From Sphingobacteriales bacterium (GTDB lineage Bacteria; Bacteroidota; Bacteroidia; Sphingobacteriales; Sphingobacteriaceae): 64,000 bases of DNA. The DNA is taken from the NCBI GenBank assembly GCA_015655115.1, contig JAATFQ010000175.1, positions 20,636 to 84,635 on the forward strand, given 5' to 3'. This document shows positions 37,595-47,169 of this stretch, piece by piece (position 1 is the stretch's first letter; each line of letters starts with the position of its first letter). Both the position numbers and the translations under genes were made by a program. Under the pieces are notes generated by a model. That model saw nothing but the letters and a program-made list of their open reading frames with translations. It did not search any database and was not told the origin of the DNA.

Positions 37595-37641
37595 TGCTGA
37601 TTATATGAAACAACTCCTTTATGGTATTCATATAATCAGCA
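37595..37641. terminator. Bidirectional terminator, 15-bp perfect stem
   Basis: TGCTGATTATATGAA pairs perfectly with TTCATATAATCAGCA across 17 bases and is followed by TTTTTA. It sits between the converging comB-like and patatin genes. The rest of the gap holds nothing else that I can see. Confidence 0.85.
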
Positions 37642-37676
37642 TTTTTATATCTCTATTTTAAGTTCGGTTAATCAGC

Positions 37677-38456
37677 TCAGCGATTAATCAGGCCAGTCAA
37701 GATCGGATTATTATTGATAGTCCTCAGGGTTTCCTCATAAGCAAGCCAATAAATAATTTCCGCTTTTTTAGTGTCGAATGTACTGATTTCGCCCATGCCC
37801 TTAGGCTCAATCAGGATATTACAGAAAGCTGCTTTCTGTTCCACATCTTTATTAACAGACATCACACCTGCTCTTGCTATCAATGAAGTAATATTTGTGA
37901 TCTTTTGAATAGGTTTTAGATGATTGCAGGATGAGCCGATGATAAAATCACAATTATTCAATAAGGGCTCTACCGGAAAATTATTGAGGACCCCGCCGTC
38001 AACATACATCTGGTTATCGATCATGATAGGCCTGAATATGCCGGGAATACAGCTTGATGCCAGAATCGCTCTGATCAATGGTCCTTTTGTAAAATAGACA
38101 AGCCTGCCTTCACTAAAATTTGTGGCTGCAATGGTAAGTGGGATTTTCAGATTCTCAATTTGATCATCCGGGAAATATTCCTTCAGTAAGTTAGCTGTAT
38201 TTTCTATGTTAATGAGGCCAAGCGAGCCGACAGCAGGCCTGATAAAGCGGAGGAGTTTAGCTTTTATAAAGATCTTCAGTCCTTCTTCAGGGTCAATCCC
38301 TGCTGCATAGAAGGCACCGGCAATAGAGCCGGCACTTGTGCCGCTGATATGGCTAAATGTTATGCCGGCATTGATAAATGCTTTTAAGACGCCTAAGTGG
38401 GCGATGCCCCTAATGCCACCGCCAGATAATACAATCCCTACTTTCGTTGTCTCCAT
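37677..38456 (-). CDS. Patatin-like phospholipase
   Basis: 259 residues. All hallmarks of the patatin Ser-Asp dyad are present: the oxyanion loop GGGIRG (about 12-17), the nucleophile elbow GTSAG with S41, and the DGG motif with D153. No signal peptide and no beta-barrel domain, so this is the short cytoplasmic (RssA-like) type. It should hydrolyse acyl ester bonds in phospholipids or other lipids. It follows gldB by 17 bases and is likely co-transcribed with it. Confidence 0.92.
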   Translation of the reverse strand: METTKVGIVLSGGGIRGIAHLGVLKAFINAGITFSHISGTSAGSIAGAFYAAGIDPEEGLKIFIKAKLLRFIRPAVGSLGLINIENTANLLKEYFPDDQIENLKIPLTIAATNFSEGRLVYFTKGPLIRAILASSCIPGIFRPIMIDNQMYVDGGVLNNFPVEPLLNNCDFIIGSSCNHLKPIQKITNITSLIARAGVMSVNKDVEQKAAFCNILIEPKGMGEISTFDTKKAEIIYWLAYEETLRTINNNPILTGLINR

Positions 38457-38473
38457 CTTTTCAAGATATGTAT

Positions 38474-39502
38474 TTATTTTGGTTTGTACTTTGCTGTACT
38501 CAATATTTTCTGTGCATCCTGATCGTCCATTAATTGCTGTAATGATATTTCAGGATGTTCATTCATATATTTCCGCACAATCTGCCAGCCTATCCATATG
38601 CCTAATTTAGGAGCGGATTCATTTTTCTCCCCTAGTCCGGGCGTAAATGGGGCTTCACTTACATACATCTGTATTTTCTGGAAGTCTGTTTCAAACAGGA
38701 GGTCATTTTGCATGAAGTAGGACCATATATCGCCTTCAAAAGTTTTGCACCAGGTAAGCTGTTTCTCTGTATACCCGATTTTAACGGTATCAGGAACATT
38801 GTCATCCAATACTTTGTCCATGAAATAAAGGATTTTTCCATTTTCAATCATCTTGGCCAGCAACGAACGGTTTTCATCCTTTTGTGGAAAAAGTTCTTCC
38901 CTGGCATAGGTTTCCACGAGGCGCGGAACAATATATTCAGGGGCAAACCTTCTGGATAGGTATAGTGGAACACTTTTAACAATAGCAGGGTAGAACCTGC
39001 TGTTCCTGCCAAGGAACATATCGAGGCCTATGCCCATATAATTATCCCCTATGGGGGTTTGTACAGAGAATCCGGATATAAAAGAAATGAAGCGGGGCAC
39101 TCTGGCTTTCGGATAATAGTACAGGATATATTTGAACGACTGGTTCAGTGCCTGCCCTGTAGGTTTCATATCTTTAAAAACACTGTCAACATCATGGTTC
39201 AGGTCTGCGTAAGCCTGGTCTTTATATAAGGTAGCGAGTATTTGCTGATCAGTATAACTCACATTGCCAACCATGCGGTGAACATAATCGTCATAAAAAG
39301 CACCATACTTTTTCTTCAGTATCAGGTCTGTTTGTACAAGACCATCAGACTTGCCTTTATATAGGTCCTGATCAAATCTTTCAATTTTTATATCCGGGTT
39401 TATCCCCTCAACATTAGGCGTCTTGCCTTGTTTACATGAAAAAAATGTGGCTATACACAGAAAAAATAGATAAATTTGGTAATATTTTACGTTATCAATC
39501 AT
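38474..39502 (-). CDS. gldB: Gliding motility lipoprotein GldB
   Basis: 342 residues. The lipoprotein signal ends FFSC (C23). The mature part shows the GldB pattern IKIERFDQDLY near the N-terminus, LNHDVDSVF and the strongly conserved PIGDNYMGIGLDMFLG. GldB is required for gliding in Flavobacterium; its exact role is unsettled. In Flavobacterium it is linked to gldC and to NAD synthetase; here nadE lies about 0.9 kb away, divergent, and gldC is absent from the window. First gene of the gldB-patatin operon. Confidence 0.92.
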   Translation of the reverse strand: MIDNVKYYQIYLFFLCIATFFSCKQGKTPNVEGINPDIKIERFDQDLYKGKSDGLVQTDLILKKKYGAFYDDYVHRMVGNVSYTDQQILATLYKDQAYADLNHDVDSVFKDMKPTGQALNQSFKYILYYYPKARVPRFISFISGFSVQTPIGDNYMGIGLDMFLGRNSRFYPAIVKSVPLYLSRRFAPEYIVPRLVETYAREELFPQKDENRSLLAKMIENGKILYFMDKVLDDNVPDTVKIGYTEKQLTWCKTFEGDIWSYFMQNDLLFETDFQKIQMYVSEAPFTPGLGEKNESAPKLGIWIGWQIVRKYMNEHPEISLQQLMDDQDAQKILSTAKYKPK

Positions 39503-39509
39503 TGTATAG

Positions 39510-39517
39510 CAAATATA
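39510..39517 (-). promoter_or_regulatory. Bacteroidota -7 element TATATTTG before gldB
   Basis: Exact TAnnTTTG match on the minus strand only 7 bases before the gldB ATG, with a TTTG at 39532-39535. A start site so close to the ATG would give a nearly leaderless message, so the match may be by chance. Confidence 0.35.
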
Positions 39518-39694
39518 AAAAGTTGTAAGATCAAACCACCATCAGCAAGTGGTTATAATCCAAAACAAACACAGTTTTAATCGCTTTTTAACATATAGTC
39601 TGAATTCAGGGAATAAACATTCTGAATGCAATATGCTGAGCGTAAATATCTTGAGGTATAAAGTAAATAAAGAATAATTGAAAATCAATATATA

Positions 39695-40366
39695 ATGATG
39701 AAACACATTTTTACGGGATTACTATTACTTATTTTAACAGGCAGTGCCTTTGCTCAATATAATCAGAGACCAAATTATGGCTTTAGGTTAGGCCTTACTG
39801 CCTCTCCAACTATTGGATGGGCAAAGCCCGAAACCGGAAAAAGCAATGGTGTCAATCTTGGCTTTTCTTATGGCCTGCTGGCCGATTTCAACTTCGCGGA
39901 AAACTATAGTTTTTCAACGGGCTTAACGATCACAACAATCAATGGAAGGACTACTGAGATCAATCCGAGTCCTTATGCTACAGGAGTAACTGAGCCCACA
40001 GCATACGATTTAAAATATATGCTGCAGTATGTAGAGATTCCATTTACCTTAAAGCTGAAAACTGATAAGGTTGAAGGTATGCGCTGGTATGGACAGTTTG
40101 GCCTGTCGAACGACTTCAACATTGGTGCAAGGCAGGATGTTGAGCTTAATGGAAAGAGTGTGGCGAAAGATATAGGGGTTAAGAAAGACATTAACTTTTA
40201 CCGTGCCGGACTGATTATTGGCGGGGGAGTAGAATACGATGTTGCCCGAAGTACAAGTGTCGCTGCCGGGCTAACATTCAACAATGGTTTTACCGATATA
40301 TCTGACGATAAAAACAGAAGCGTACGCAACCATTACCTGGGCATAACTTTAGGAGTTTTCTTTTAA
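39695..40366 (+). CDS. Outer-membrane beta-barrel protein (PorT-family-like)
   Basis: 223 residues. A signal peptide ends AFAQ. The remainder is built from alternating strands with aromatic ends, closing with the terminal phenylalanine (LGVFF) typical of outer-membrane barrels. The QYVEIPFTLKLKT segment fits the OMP_b-brl_2 family that includes T9SS PorT, but that family is large and generic. The gene lies six bases upstream of nadE and is divergent from gldB. A link to secretion is suggested only by gldB. Confidence 0.75.
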   Translation: MMKHIFTGLLLLILTGSAFAQYNQRPNYGFRLGLTASPTIGWAKPETGKSNGVNLGFSYGLLADFNFAENYSFSTGLTITTINGRTTEINPSPYATGVTEPTAYDLKYMLQYVEIPFTLKLKTDKVEGMRWYGQFGLSNDFNIGARQDVELNGKSVAKDIGVKKDINFYRAGLIIGGGVEYDVARSTSVAAGLTFNNGFTDISDDKNRSVRNHYLGITLGVFF

Positions 40367-40372
40367 CAAATT

Positions 40373-42013
40373 ATGAAGATAGCATTAGCACAACTCAATT
40401 ACCATATCGGTAATTTTGAAAGCAATACAAAAAAGATAATTGAGCATATCGCATTAGCTAAGGCAGATGGGGCAGACCTGGTTGTGTTTGCAGAGCTTGC
40501 AGTATGCGGTTATCCTCCGCGCGATTTTCTAGAGTTCGAAGAGTTTATCTCGCTCTGTGAGGATGCAGCAAAGGAAATTGCAGCACATTGTATAGGTATT
40601 GCCTGTATTGTAGGGCTGCCGGTAAAAAACGAACAGATTGCCGGTAAGGATCTGTACAATGCCGCCTATTTTATTGAAGATGGAGAGGTGAAAGCGATTG
40701 CCAAAAAAGCATTGCTGCCTAACTATGATGTATTTGATGAGTACCGTTATTTTGAGCCTGCCACACAGTTTAGCTGTATAGATTTTAAGGGAACAAAGAT
40801 CGCCCTGACTATCTGTGAAGACCTGTGGAATATCAATAATAATCCTTTATATGTTTCCAATCCTATGGATGTGCTGATCACAGAAAATCCTGATGTGATG
40901 ATCAATATTGCGGCTTCACCATTTTCTTATCAGCATGATGATGAACGTCTGGCGGTGCTCTCCGGAAATGCAAAAAAATATCGGCTTCCATTGTTGTATG
41001 TAAACCAGGTGGGTTCACAAACTGAGATCATCTTTGACGGCGGATCTATGGTCTTCGATAAGGAAGGTAACCTGCTGGATGAAATGCATTATTTTAAGGA
41101 GCATTTAAGGGTGTATGAGCTACTCGACCATAAAATACAGGGATATACCCCGATAATACATAAAGATGCGTCAGATGTTGCGCAAATCCACGACGCATTG
41201 GTATTGGGTATCACGGATTATTTTAGTAAGTCGGGTTTTTCCAAAGCAGTTTTAGGCTTGTCAGGAGGGATAGATTCCGCCATTGTATGTGCTTTGGCCT
41301 GCCGCGCGCTTGGCCCCGAAAACGTAATGGCGGTATTGATGCCTTCAAAATACTCTTCGGACCATTCTATTAAAGATGCGCTGGACCTGGTAGAAAACTT
41401 TGGCTGTAAACATGAAATTATTTCTATTGCTGCTGCGGCTGATGCATTTGACAGTATGATGGCCGGAGCTTTTGATGGCCTTCCTTTTAATTTAACGGAA
41501 GAAAATATACAGGCACGCAGCAGGGGGATAGTGGTGATGGCGATGTCTAATAAGTTCGGCTATATTCTTCTAAATACGTCTAATAAAAGCGAGTGTGCAG
41601 TAGGATACGGTACACTGTATGGTGATATGTGCGGTGCAATCGGTGTTATCGGCGACGTATATAAAACACAGATTTATGAACTGGCTCATTATATCAATAA
41701 AGATAGGGAGGTCATTCCTGAGAATACAATTGTAAAACCACCGTCTGCAGAACTTAGGCCGGGACAGAAGGATTCGGACTCATTGCCGGATTACGATATA
41801 CTGGATGCTATCCTTTATCAGTTTATAGAGCTTAAGAAAAGCTCTTCAGCGATTATCGCTTTAGGGTATGAGGAGGCTTTGGTAAAAAGGATTATGAAAA
41901 TGGTCAATGCGGCTGAGTTTAAGCGTTACCAGACGCCGCCGATTTTACGGGTGTCGCCCAAGGCTTTCGGCATGGGGCGGAGGATGCCGATTGTCGGCAA
42001 GTACTTAGCATAA
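40373..42013 (+). CDS. nadE: Glutamine-dependent NAD+ synthetase
   Basis: 546 residues in two domains. The N-terminal nitrilase-like glutaminase (about 1-260) has the Glu of FAELAVCGYPP, the Lys in AKKALLPNYDVFDE and the Cys in ICEDLWN. The C-terminal synthetase has the P-loop GLSGGIDSAIV and the conserved NKSECAVGYGTLYGD. It makes NAD from nicotinate adenine dinucleotide using glutamine. Probably co-transcribed with the beta-barrel gene. Full length. Confidence 0.96.
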   Translation: MKIALAQLNYHIGNFESNTKKIIEHIALAKADGADLVVFAELAVCGYPPRDFLEFEEFISLCEDAAKEIAAHCIGIACIVGLPVKNEQIAGKDLYNAAYFIEDGEVKAIAKKALLPNYDVFDEYRYFEPATQFSCIDFKGTKIALTICEDLWNINNNPLYVSNPMDVLITENPDVMINIAASPFSYQHDDERLAVLSGNAKKYRLPLLYVNQVGSQTEIIFDGGSMVFDKEGNLLDEMHYFKEHLRVYELLDHKIQGYTPIIHKDASDVAQIHDALVLGITDYFSKSGFSKAVLGLSGGIDSAIVCALACRALGPENVMAVLMPSKYSSDHSIKDALDLVENFGCKHEIISIAAAADAFDSMMAGAFDGLPFNLTEENIQARSRGIVVMAMSNKFGYILLNTSNKSECAVGYGTLYGDMCGAIGVIGDVYKTQIYELAHYINKDREVIPENTIVKPPSAELRPGQKDSDSLPDYDILDAILYQFIELKKSSSAIIALGYEEALVKRIMKMVNAAEFKRYQTPPILRVSPKAFGMGRRMPIVGKYLA

Positions 42014-42354
42014 AGATTTTGTAAAAGATCATCCTGCGTAAAAAAGATAAGCCAGGGATTTAATTAAAGATGAACTGAAGAGTTTTTCATCCATTGCAGT
42101 TGAGTTGCGGGATCATTGAATTTGAGCTAATCTGCAATGGATTTACCAGGTTTCTTTCTATTTGGTTTGCCCCTGTACCTGATACGTGTGGTGGAAGATC
42201 ATCTTTAAAAAAAGACTGTGTCCTGTTTGCAGGCCTTGGCCCTTTTCTTCAAAGGGGCGTAGTCGGCAAACAGGATACAGTCTTTTTATACAAAATCTTT
42301 ATGAATCCTGCCAGTCAGACCTAACAGTCAATCCGGCTGGTTTACCCAATCAGA
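42014..42354. other. Non-coding gap between nadE and lnt with two stem-loops
   Basis: No convincing gene; the 76-residue plus-strand ORF at 42094 has no gene-like features. The gap holds an 11-bp perfect inverted repeat (ATCCATTGCAG at 42089 and CTGCAATGGAT at 42132, 32-base loop) and, further on, the strong terminator described separately. The region is longer and more structured than other convergent gaps here. Confidence 0.6.
42209..42287. terminator. Long bidirectional hairpin, 22-bp stem
   Basis: AAAAAGACTGTGTCCTGTTT plus GC pairs with GCAAACAGGATACAGTCTTT plus TT (one G-T pair). The 35-base centre contains a second possible stem (GCCCTTT with AAAGGGGC). Flanking A/T runs allow termination of both nadE (+) and lnt (-). 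Confidence 0.8.
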
Positions 42355-43992
42355 TCAACCTTTAACAGTTTGTTTCTTCCTGAAAAAAGTAAAATATGGA
42401 ATAAACAATGCAAGTACAATTCCGGCAAGGCATAGCAGTTGCGCGATAATATCGCCACTTTTCGCGTACAGTGTAAGCTTGTCGTTCAGGTTAATATCCA
42501 TTTTAAGTGCATCACGCGTCCACCATTTAGAAGCTTTAATCACATCGCCACGCTGGTTAATAAAACCCGAAATCCCTGTGTTTGCCGAGCGTACCACCCA
42601 TCTGCGTGTTTCAATAGCCCTCAGTTTAGCATACATGAAATGCTGGTCTTTGCCCGAAGTATTCCCCCACCATCCGTCATTGGTGATAATCGCAATAAAC
42701 TGTGCACCATCCCTTACAGATTCAGCAATCCAGCTTCCCCATAAAGACTCATAGCAGATCACGGGGGCAACACCCACGCCGCTCTGCGAGTAAAACACAC
42801 CCGGTTTATCCTGCCATCCCCAGCCAGAAACTGTACCACCCAGTCCCGCGAAAACCGGTGCCAGGAAAGACAGCGTTTTAGGGAAAGGCATTTTCTCCAC
42901 TCCTGGTACCAGTTTAGATTTATGGTAAAACTGTACATTGGCAGAATTTTCCACCTGCATGGCCGAGTTAAAGTTATCGTAGAAAGTACTGCTATTGCCA
43001 TCTTGTTTGGCAGACAATGTCTTCTTCTCCGTATAAAATTTGACACTTTCGATTCCCGTGATCAGCGTTCCGTTTTTGTATTTACTTAAAAACTGCTGTG
43101 CAAAAAGATACTCACCCGTGCTGCGGATGTGGTCCTCATCAGCATAACTTGGAATAGCCGTTTCAGGCCATATAAAATATTCAGTATTCACCTGTGCTAC
43201 TGAGTCCGACAAATGTGTGAGTGTGCGTAGCTGTTCTGCCGGGGTAATGCCGCCATTTTTCTCATAAGGGTCGATGTTAGGCTGCACAACAATAACATTC
43301 ACAGGCATAGATTTTTCTTCATAGCCGTAATACTTAATCAGTGAAATTCCGATTGGGATAATTACCACCAGCAGCCATCCCAGGGCAGGCCTGATCTTAA
43401 GGTACCCAGTATTGGATTTAAAGCTCTTATAAGCTTCAAAGGCCATAATATTGCTCAGCATGATCCATACAGAACCTCCGTATACGCCTGTGCTTTCATA
43501 CCACTGTGCCAACTGGTGCATCCCGGCAAAGCCATTCCCCAGCGTCATCCATGGAAAGGCGAGGTCCCAGGTCTGATGCAGGTACTCCATACCTACCCAA
43601 AAGCATATCAATGCAAAATAAGCGAGCCCTTTACGGCCAACCACAACACGGAAGCGATAATAGAGCCAGAAAGCAAACGTCATCAGCAATGCACCCAGGC
43701 CAAAAGGGATGATAGAGATAGGTAATGCCACAATGGGGCTATTATAGGCACTTATCGCATTATAAACCCAGTAAATACAAGCCGTATTCCACACCAGGAA
43801 AGTTAATCCAGCAGTAAGGAAAACCTTTTTGCCTGTTTTCCTCTCATTTGCGAGAATAATACTATCCAGGGCAATAAAAAGCGGGACAAGTCCGACGAGT
43901 AAAAGTGGGGCTGCAAAAGTATGCGGTGGCCAGGCCAGCCACATCAAGAATGCACTTAATAAGGCAGGCAGGAAATAGGATTTAGCTTTCAT
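42355..43992 (-). CDS. lnt: Apolipoprotein N-acyltransferase
   Basis: 545 residues. Six to seven membrane helices lie in the first 230 residues, then a periplasmic nitrilase-like domain with the catalytic glutamate in WPETAIPSY, a lysine in PGVEKMPFP and the cysteine in APVICYESLWG, then a last helix. It adds the third acyl chain to lipoproteins at the inner membrane. Its substrates in this window would include GldK, SprE-like, GldB and SusD. Convergent with nadE. Confidence 0.95.
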   Translation of the reverse strand: MKAKSYFLPALLSAFLMWLAWPPHTFAAPLLLVGLVPLFIALDSIILANERKTGKKVFLTAGLTFLVWNTACIYWVYNAISAYNSPIVALPISIIPFGLGALLMTFAFWLYYRFRVVVGRKGLAYFALICFWVGMEYLHQTWDLAFPWMTLGNGFAGMHQLAQWYESTGVYGGSVWIMLSNIMAFEAYKSFKSNTGYLKIRPALGWLLVVIIPIGISLIKYYGYEEKSMPVNVIVVQPNIDPYEKNGGITPAEQLRTLTHLSDSVAQVNTEYFIWPETAIPSYADEDHIRSTGEYLFAQQFLSKYKNGTLITGIESVKFYTEKKTLSAKQDGNSSTFYDNFNSAMQVENSANVQFYHKSKLVPGVEKMPFPKTLSFLAPVFAGLGGTVSGWGWQDKPGVFYSQSGVGVAPVICYESLWGSWIAESVRDGAQFIAIITNDGWWGNTSGKDQHFMYAKLRAIETRRWVVRSANTGISGFINQRGDVIKASKWWTRDALKMDINLNDKLTLYAKSGDIIAQLLCLAGIVLALFIPYFTFFRKKQTVKG

Positions 43993-44036
43993 TGCTATGT
44001 TAGTGGTATATAATTATTTATCGGCGGGCAATGCCG

Positions 44037-44705
44037 TTAGAAACTATCTAAGATATCCGCTTTTTTTGCCTCATACTCATCCTGAGTAATCAGCTGCTTA
44101 TCATAAAGAGTTTTAAGCTTTCTTAATCTCAGTGTCGTTTCATCCTCTGGTTCTTCAGTGTGTGGAACTACGGCCGCAGGTGTTACAGCGGCAGGCACTG
44201 GAATTTCAACATCAGCGCTGTTTGCGGCAGTAGTGTCCACAATAGCTACAGGTATCTCTACAGCAGGAGGAGTATGTAATCTTTTTTCTTCACGGTCGGC
44301 CGCTCCCTGTGCTTCTTTAAACGCCTCCAATTGTTCATATGCCGCCTGGTATAATTTACGTGCCTGAACTTTAGGGATATACTCCGTAATGATATTTTCG
44401 CCATGCTGCGGCACACAGATAAACTTAGAACCAAATAACTCTTCTTTAAAAGAGACCTCCTTAATGCTTTTCCAGGAAATATCTTTAAAGTTCATGGTGA
44501 TACCAAAATTTGCAGGTACACAATAAAATATACGTTTTGTACTTACTGCAATACAATCAGGCAGTAAATTTACTGCTGGTCTTTTTTGCACTGCGAGATA
44601 AATCAGTTCCTCATTCGTACTGAGCATATCATTTAATTTACCCAGGACCTTTTCAACAGCCTTAGGGTCTTGTTCATCGCTCAAAAATCTATCGATTAAA
44701 ATCAT
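44037..44705 (-). CDS. PH-like plus SHOCT domain protein
   Basis: 222 residues. The first part (about 30-130) looks like a bacterial PH (YokE-like) domain: VSTKRIFYCVP and ISWKSIKEVSFKEELFGSKF. A low-complexity Ala/Val/Pro linker follows. The last 30 residues form a SHOCT motif (LRKLKTLYDKQLITQDEYEAKKADIL) often found at the C-terminus of such proteins. No signal peptide. Function unknown; SHOCT is thought to mediate oligomerisation. 44 bases upstream of lnt, possibly in the same operon. The 262-base gap on its other side holds only A-rich sequence. Confidence 0.78.
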   Translation of the reverse strand: MILIDRFLSDEQDPKAVEKVLGKLNDMLSTNEELIYLAVQKRPAVNLLPDCIAVSTKRIFYCVPANFGITMNFKDISWKSIKEVSFKEELFGSKFICVPQHGENIITEYIPKVQARKLYQAAYEQLEAFKEAQGAADREEKRLHTPPAVEIPVAIVDTTAANSADVEIPVPAAVTPAAVVPHTEEPEDETTLRLRKLKTLYDKQLITQDEYEAKKADILDSF

Positions 44706-44967
44706 ATCTTCTTTTTTAATACTATTTTGAATTCATTCTTTTTTTAGTGCTCAGCTTTTTCCCGGGAGATGCTGATGTATTGACAGGAATTCCTTTCATT
44801 TTAAAATGTATTGAAATAACCGCTCTTCAATAACAACATCCCTGCATTAAACAAAAACTACCTAAAAAAAAACCACACTAAAGAAAACTACACTAAGCAA
44901 CAATCATGCATCAAAAATTAAGGACATCTCAATCTTCTGCTATGCAAGAAAATCATGCTATAAAAAC

Positions 44968-45690
44968 CTAGTCCTTATCGTAAGAGCGTTTTTCTTTTTT
45001 CACTTCTTCCTTACCAGCCACACAAATTACGAATTCGCCTTTTAATATATTGTTTTCAAAGTGTGATTTTATTGTAGTTAAAGTACCCCTTACCGTTTCC
45101 TCATACATTTTCGTTAGTTCCCTGCTTACCGAGGCCTGTCTTTCTGCGCCAAAGAATTGTGCAAACTCCTCCAGGGTTTTCAGCAGGCGGTGCGGACTCT
45201 CATATAAAACTATGGTGCGGTCTTCTTCGGCCAGTTTTTTCAGCCGTGTTTGCCGTCCTTTTTTTACAGGTAGAAATCCTTCAAACACAAAAGCATCCGT
45301 TGGCAGGCCAGAATTTACCAGTGCCGGCACAAAAGCTGTGGCACCAGGTAAACACTCTACCGGCAGGTCATGTTTAAGCACCTCCCTCACCAGGAAAAAG
45401 CCAGGATCAGATATGGCAGGTGTTCCGGCATCGGATATTAAAGCCACATTTTTTCCTTCCTTCAGAAACTTAATAATCTCAGACGTAGCCTGATGCTCAT
45501 TATGCTGATGGTGCGAGTATGCTTTTTTGTCAATCCCGAAATGCTTAAGCAATGGAGCACTCGTACGGGTATCTTCAGCAAGAATTATATCTGCCTCTTT
45601 CAGGATGCGGATAGCCCTGAAAGTCATATCTTCAAGGTTACCGATAGGGGTAGGAACCAGAAATAGTTTGCCGTCCATATTATTCTCCAA
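44968..45690 (-). CDS. rsmI: 16S rRNA (cytidine-1402-2'-O)-methyltransferase
   Basis: 240 residues with the tetrapyrrole-methylase fold: VPTPIGNLEDMTFRA, AEDTRTS, SDAGTPAISDPG and YESPHRLLKTL. RsmI methylates the 2'-OH of C1402 in the ribosomal P site. The true start may be M5 (MDGKLF at 45678). It is divergent from serS across 31 bases. C-terminus is charged (KKEKRSYDKD). Confidence 0.95.
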   Translation of the reverse strand: MENNMDGKLFLVPTPIGNLEDMTFRAIRILKEADIILAEDTRTSAPLLKHFGIDKKAYSHHQHNEHQATSEIIKFLKEGKNVALISDAGTPAISDPGFFLVREVLKHDLPVECLPGATAFVPALVNSGLPTDAFVFEGFLPVKKGRQTRLKKLAEEDRTIVLYESPHRLLKTLEEFAQFFGAERQASVSRELTKMYEETVRGTLTTIKSHFENNILKGEFVICVAGKEEVKKEKRSYDKD

Positions 45691-45698
45691 ACTCTTGT

Positions 45699-45706
45699 TA
45701 TATTTG
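45699..45706 (+). promoter_or_regulatory. Bacteroidota -7 element TATATTTG before serS
   Basis: Exact TAnnTTTG match 15 bases before the serS ATG in the 31-base divergent gap; leader would be very short. Confidence 0.5.
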
Positions 45707-45721
45707 TTAAAAAATTAAATA

Positions 45722-46990
45722 ATGTTGCAAGTTAACTATATCCGCGAAAATAGAGAGAAAGTTTTAGAACGCCTGAGTCTCCGTAACTTTAAACAGACAG
45801 AACTGGTTGATGAAATTATTAAATTAGATGAAGAACGCCGTCAGACTCAAACATCGCTGGATAACCTGTCCGCTATAGCCAATGCAAGCGCCAAGCAAGT
45901 CGGGGAGCTGATGCGTAGTGGTAAAAAGGAAGAAGCCGAAGTACTTAAAGCAGAAACTACATCTAACAAGGAGAGCATTAAAAAGTTGTCCGATCAGTTA
46001 GCTGTGCTGGAACTACATTTATATAATGCACAGGTTCAGCTGCCCAATTTACCAGCAGAACAAGTGCCTGCCGGCAGCACTCCCGAAGACAATGAAGTGG
46101 TATACTTACATGGTGAGCCTGCTGTCCTGCCAGAAAATGCACTGCCACACTGGGAGCTGACTGCTAAATATGATATTATAGATTTTGAACTGGGAACAAA
46201 GATCACAGGGGCTGGTTTCCCGGTATATAAAGGTAAGGGTGCCCGTTTACAGCGTGCACTGATCAACTTCTTCCTCGATCGTGCTACAGCACACGGCTAC
46301 AGAGAAATGCAGGTTCCACATCTGGTTAATGAAGCATCCGGATTTGGAACAGGACAACTGCCAGATAAAGAAGGACAGATGTATCATTCTACTGTAGATA
46401 ATTTATACCTGATTCCGACAGCAGAAGTGCCGGTAACCAATCTATACCGTGACGTGATCCTTAAAGAAGAAGAGCTGCCCATTAAGAATACCGCTTATAC
46501 CCCATGTTTCAGTCGTGAGGCAGGATCTTATGGCGCCCATGTGCGCGGACTAAACAGGCTGCATCAGTTTGATAAAGTAGAGCTGGTACAAATTGTGCAC
46601 CCGGACAAATCATATGAGGTGCTCGAACAGATGAGTGTTTATGTGCAATCGTTACTGCAGGAACTGGGTTTACACTACCGTGTATTGCGTTTATGTGGCG
46701 GCGATATGTCGTTTACCTCTGCAATGACTTATGATATGGAAGTATGGAGTGCTGCACAGCAGCGCTGGTTAGAAGTGTCTTCAGTATCGAACTTCGAGAC
46801 TTACCAGGCAAACCGGCTGAAACTAAGATATAAAGGTGCTGGTAAAACACAGCTTGCACACACCTTAAACGGTAGTGCACTGGCGCTGCCACGTATTGTA
46901 GCCGCAATTTTAGAAAACTATCAGACAGCAGATGGTATTCAAATTCCAGCGGCACTGGTACCATATACCGGGTTCGACAAAATAGATTAA
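45722..46990 (+). CDS. serS: Seryl-tRNA synthetase
   Basis: 422 residues. The N-terminal coiled-coil arm (about 25-100) that grips tRNA-Ser is followed by the class II core with motif 2 (TPCFSREAGSYG...RGLNRLHQF) and motif 3 (LNGSALALPRIVAAILEN). Full length. It stands alone, with its own -7 element and a perfect hairpin terminator. Confidence 0.97.
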   Translation: MLQVNYIRENREKVLERLSLRNFKQTELVDEIIKLDEERRQTQTSLDNLSAIANASAKQVGELMRSGKKEEAEVLKAETTSNKESIKKLSDQLAVLELHLYNAQVQLPNLPAEQVPAGSTPEDNEVVYLHGEPAVLPENALPHWELTAKYDIIDFELGTKITGAGFPVYKGKGARLQRALINFFLDRATAHGYREMQVPHLVNEASGFGTGQLPDKEGQMYHSTVDNLYLIPTAEVPVTNLYRDVILKEEELPIKNTAYTPCFSREAGSYGAHVRGLNRLHQFDKVELVQIVHPDKSYEVLEQMSVYVQSLLQELGLHYRVLRLCGGDMSFTSAMTYDMEVWSAAQQRWLEVSSVSNFETYQANRLKLRYKGAGKTQLAHTLNGSALALPRIVAAILENYQTADGIQIPAALVPYTGFDKID

Positions 46991-46998
46991 GCAAGCTT

Positions 46999-47052
46999 AA
47001 TATAACAAAAGCGGGCGGTAATCATTTGATTACCGCCCGCTTTTGTTATATT
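46999..47052. terminator. Bidirectional terminator, 26-bp perfect inverted repeat
   Basis: AATATAACAAAAGCGGGCGG plus TAATCA is followed by TT and its exact reverse complement. The GC-rich core with flanking A/T runs terminates serS (+) and, on the other strand, the PAS kinase gene (-). Confidence 0.92.
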
Positions 47053-47169
47053 TTGTCCCTGAGGTATGTCAATAGATAATAATATAGGCTCTTAAGTATG
47101 CGACCTGTTAACTGCGTTGCACTTTCAACTTGATCAACAGCCCATACTGTAAGAGTAATCCAATAATCT

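Noticed and set aside
42209-42287. Inverted repeats as the ends of an insertion sequence or MITE
   Set aside because: No flanking target duplication, no transposase, and the location between convergent genes with A/T runs fits a terminator.
42094-42324. 76-residue ORF in the nadE-lnt gap
   Set aside because: Runs through both arms of the terminator hairpin; composition is not gene-like.
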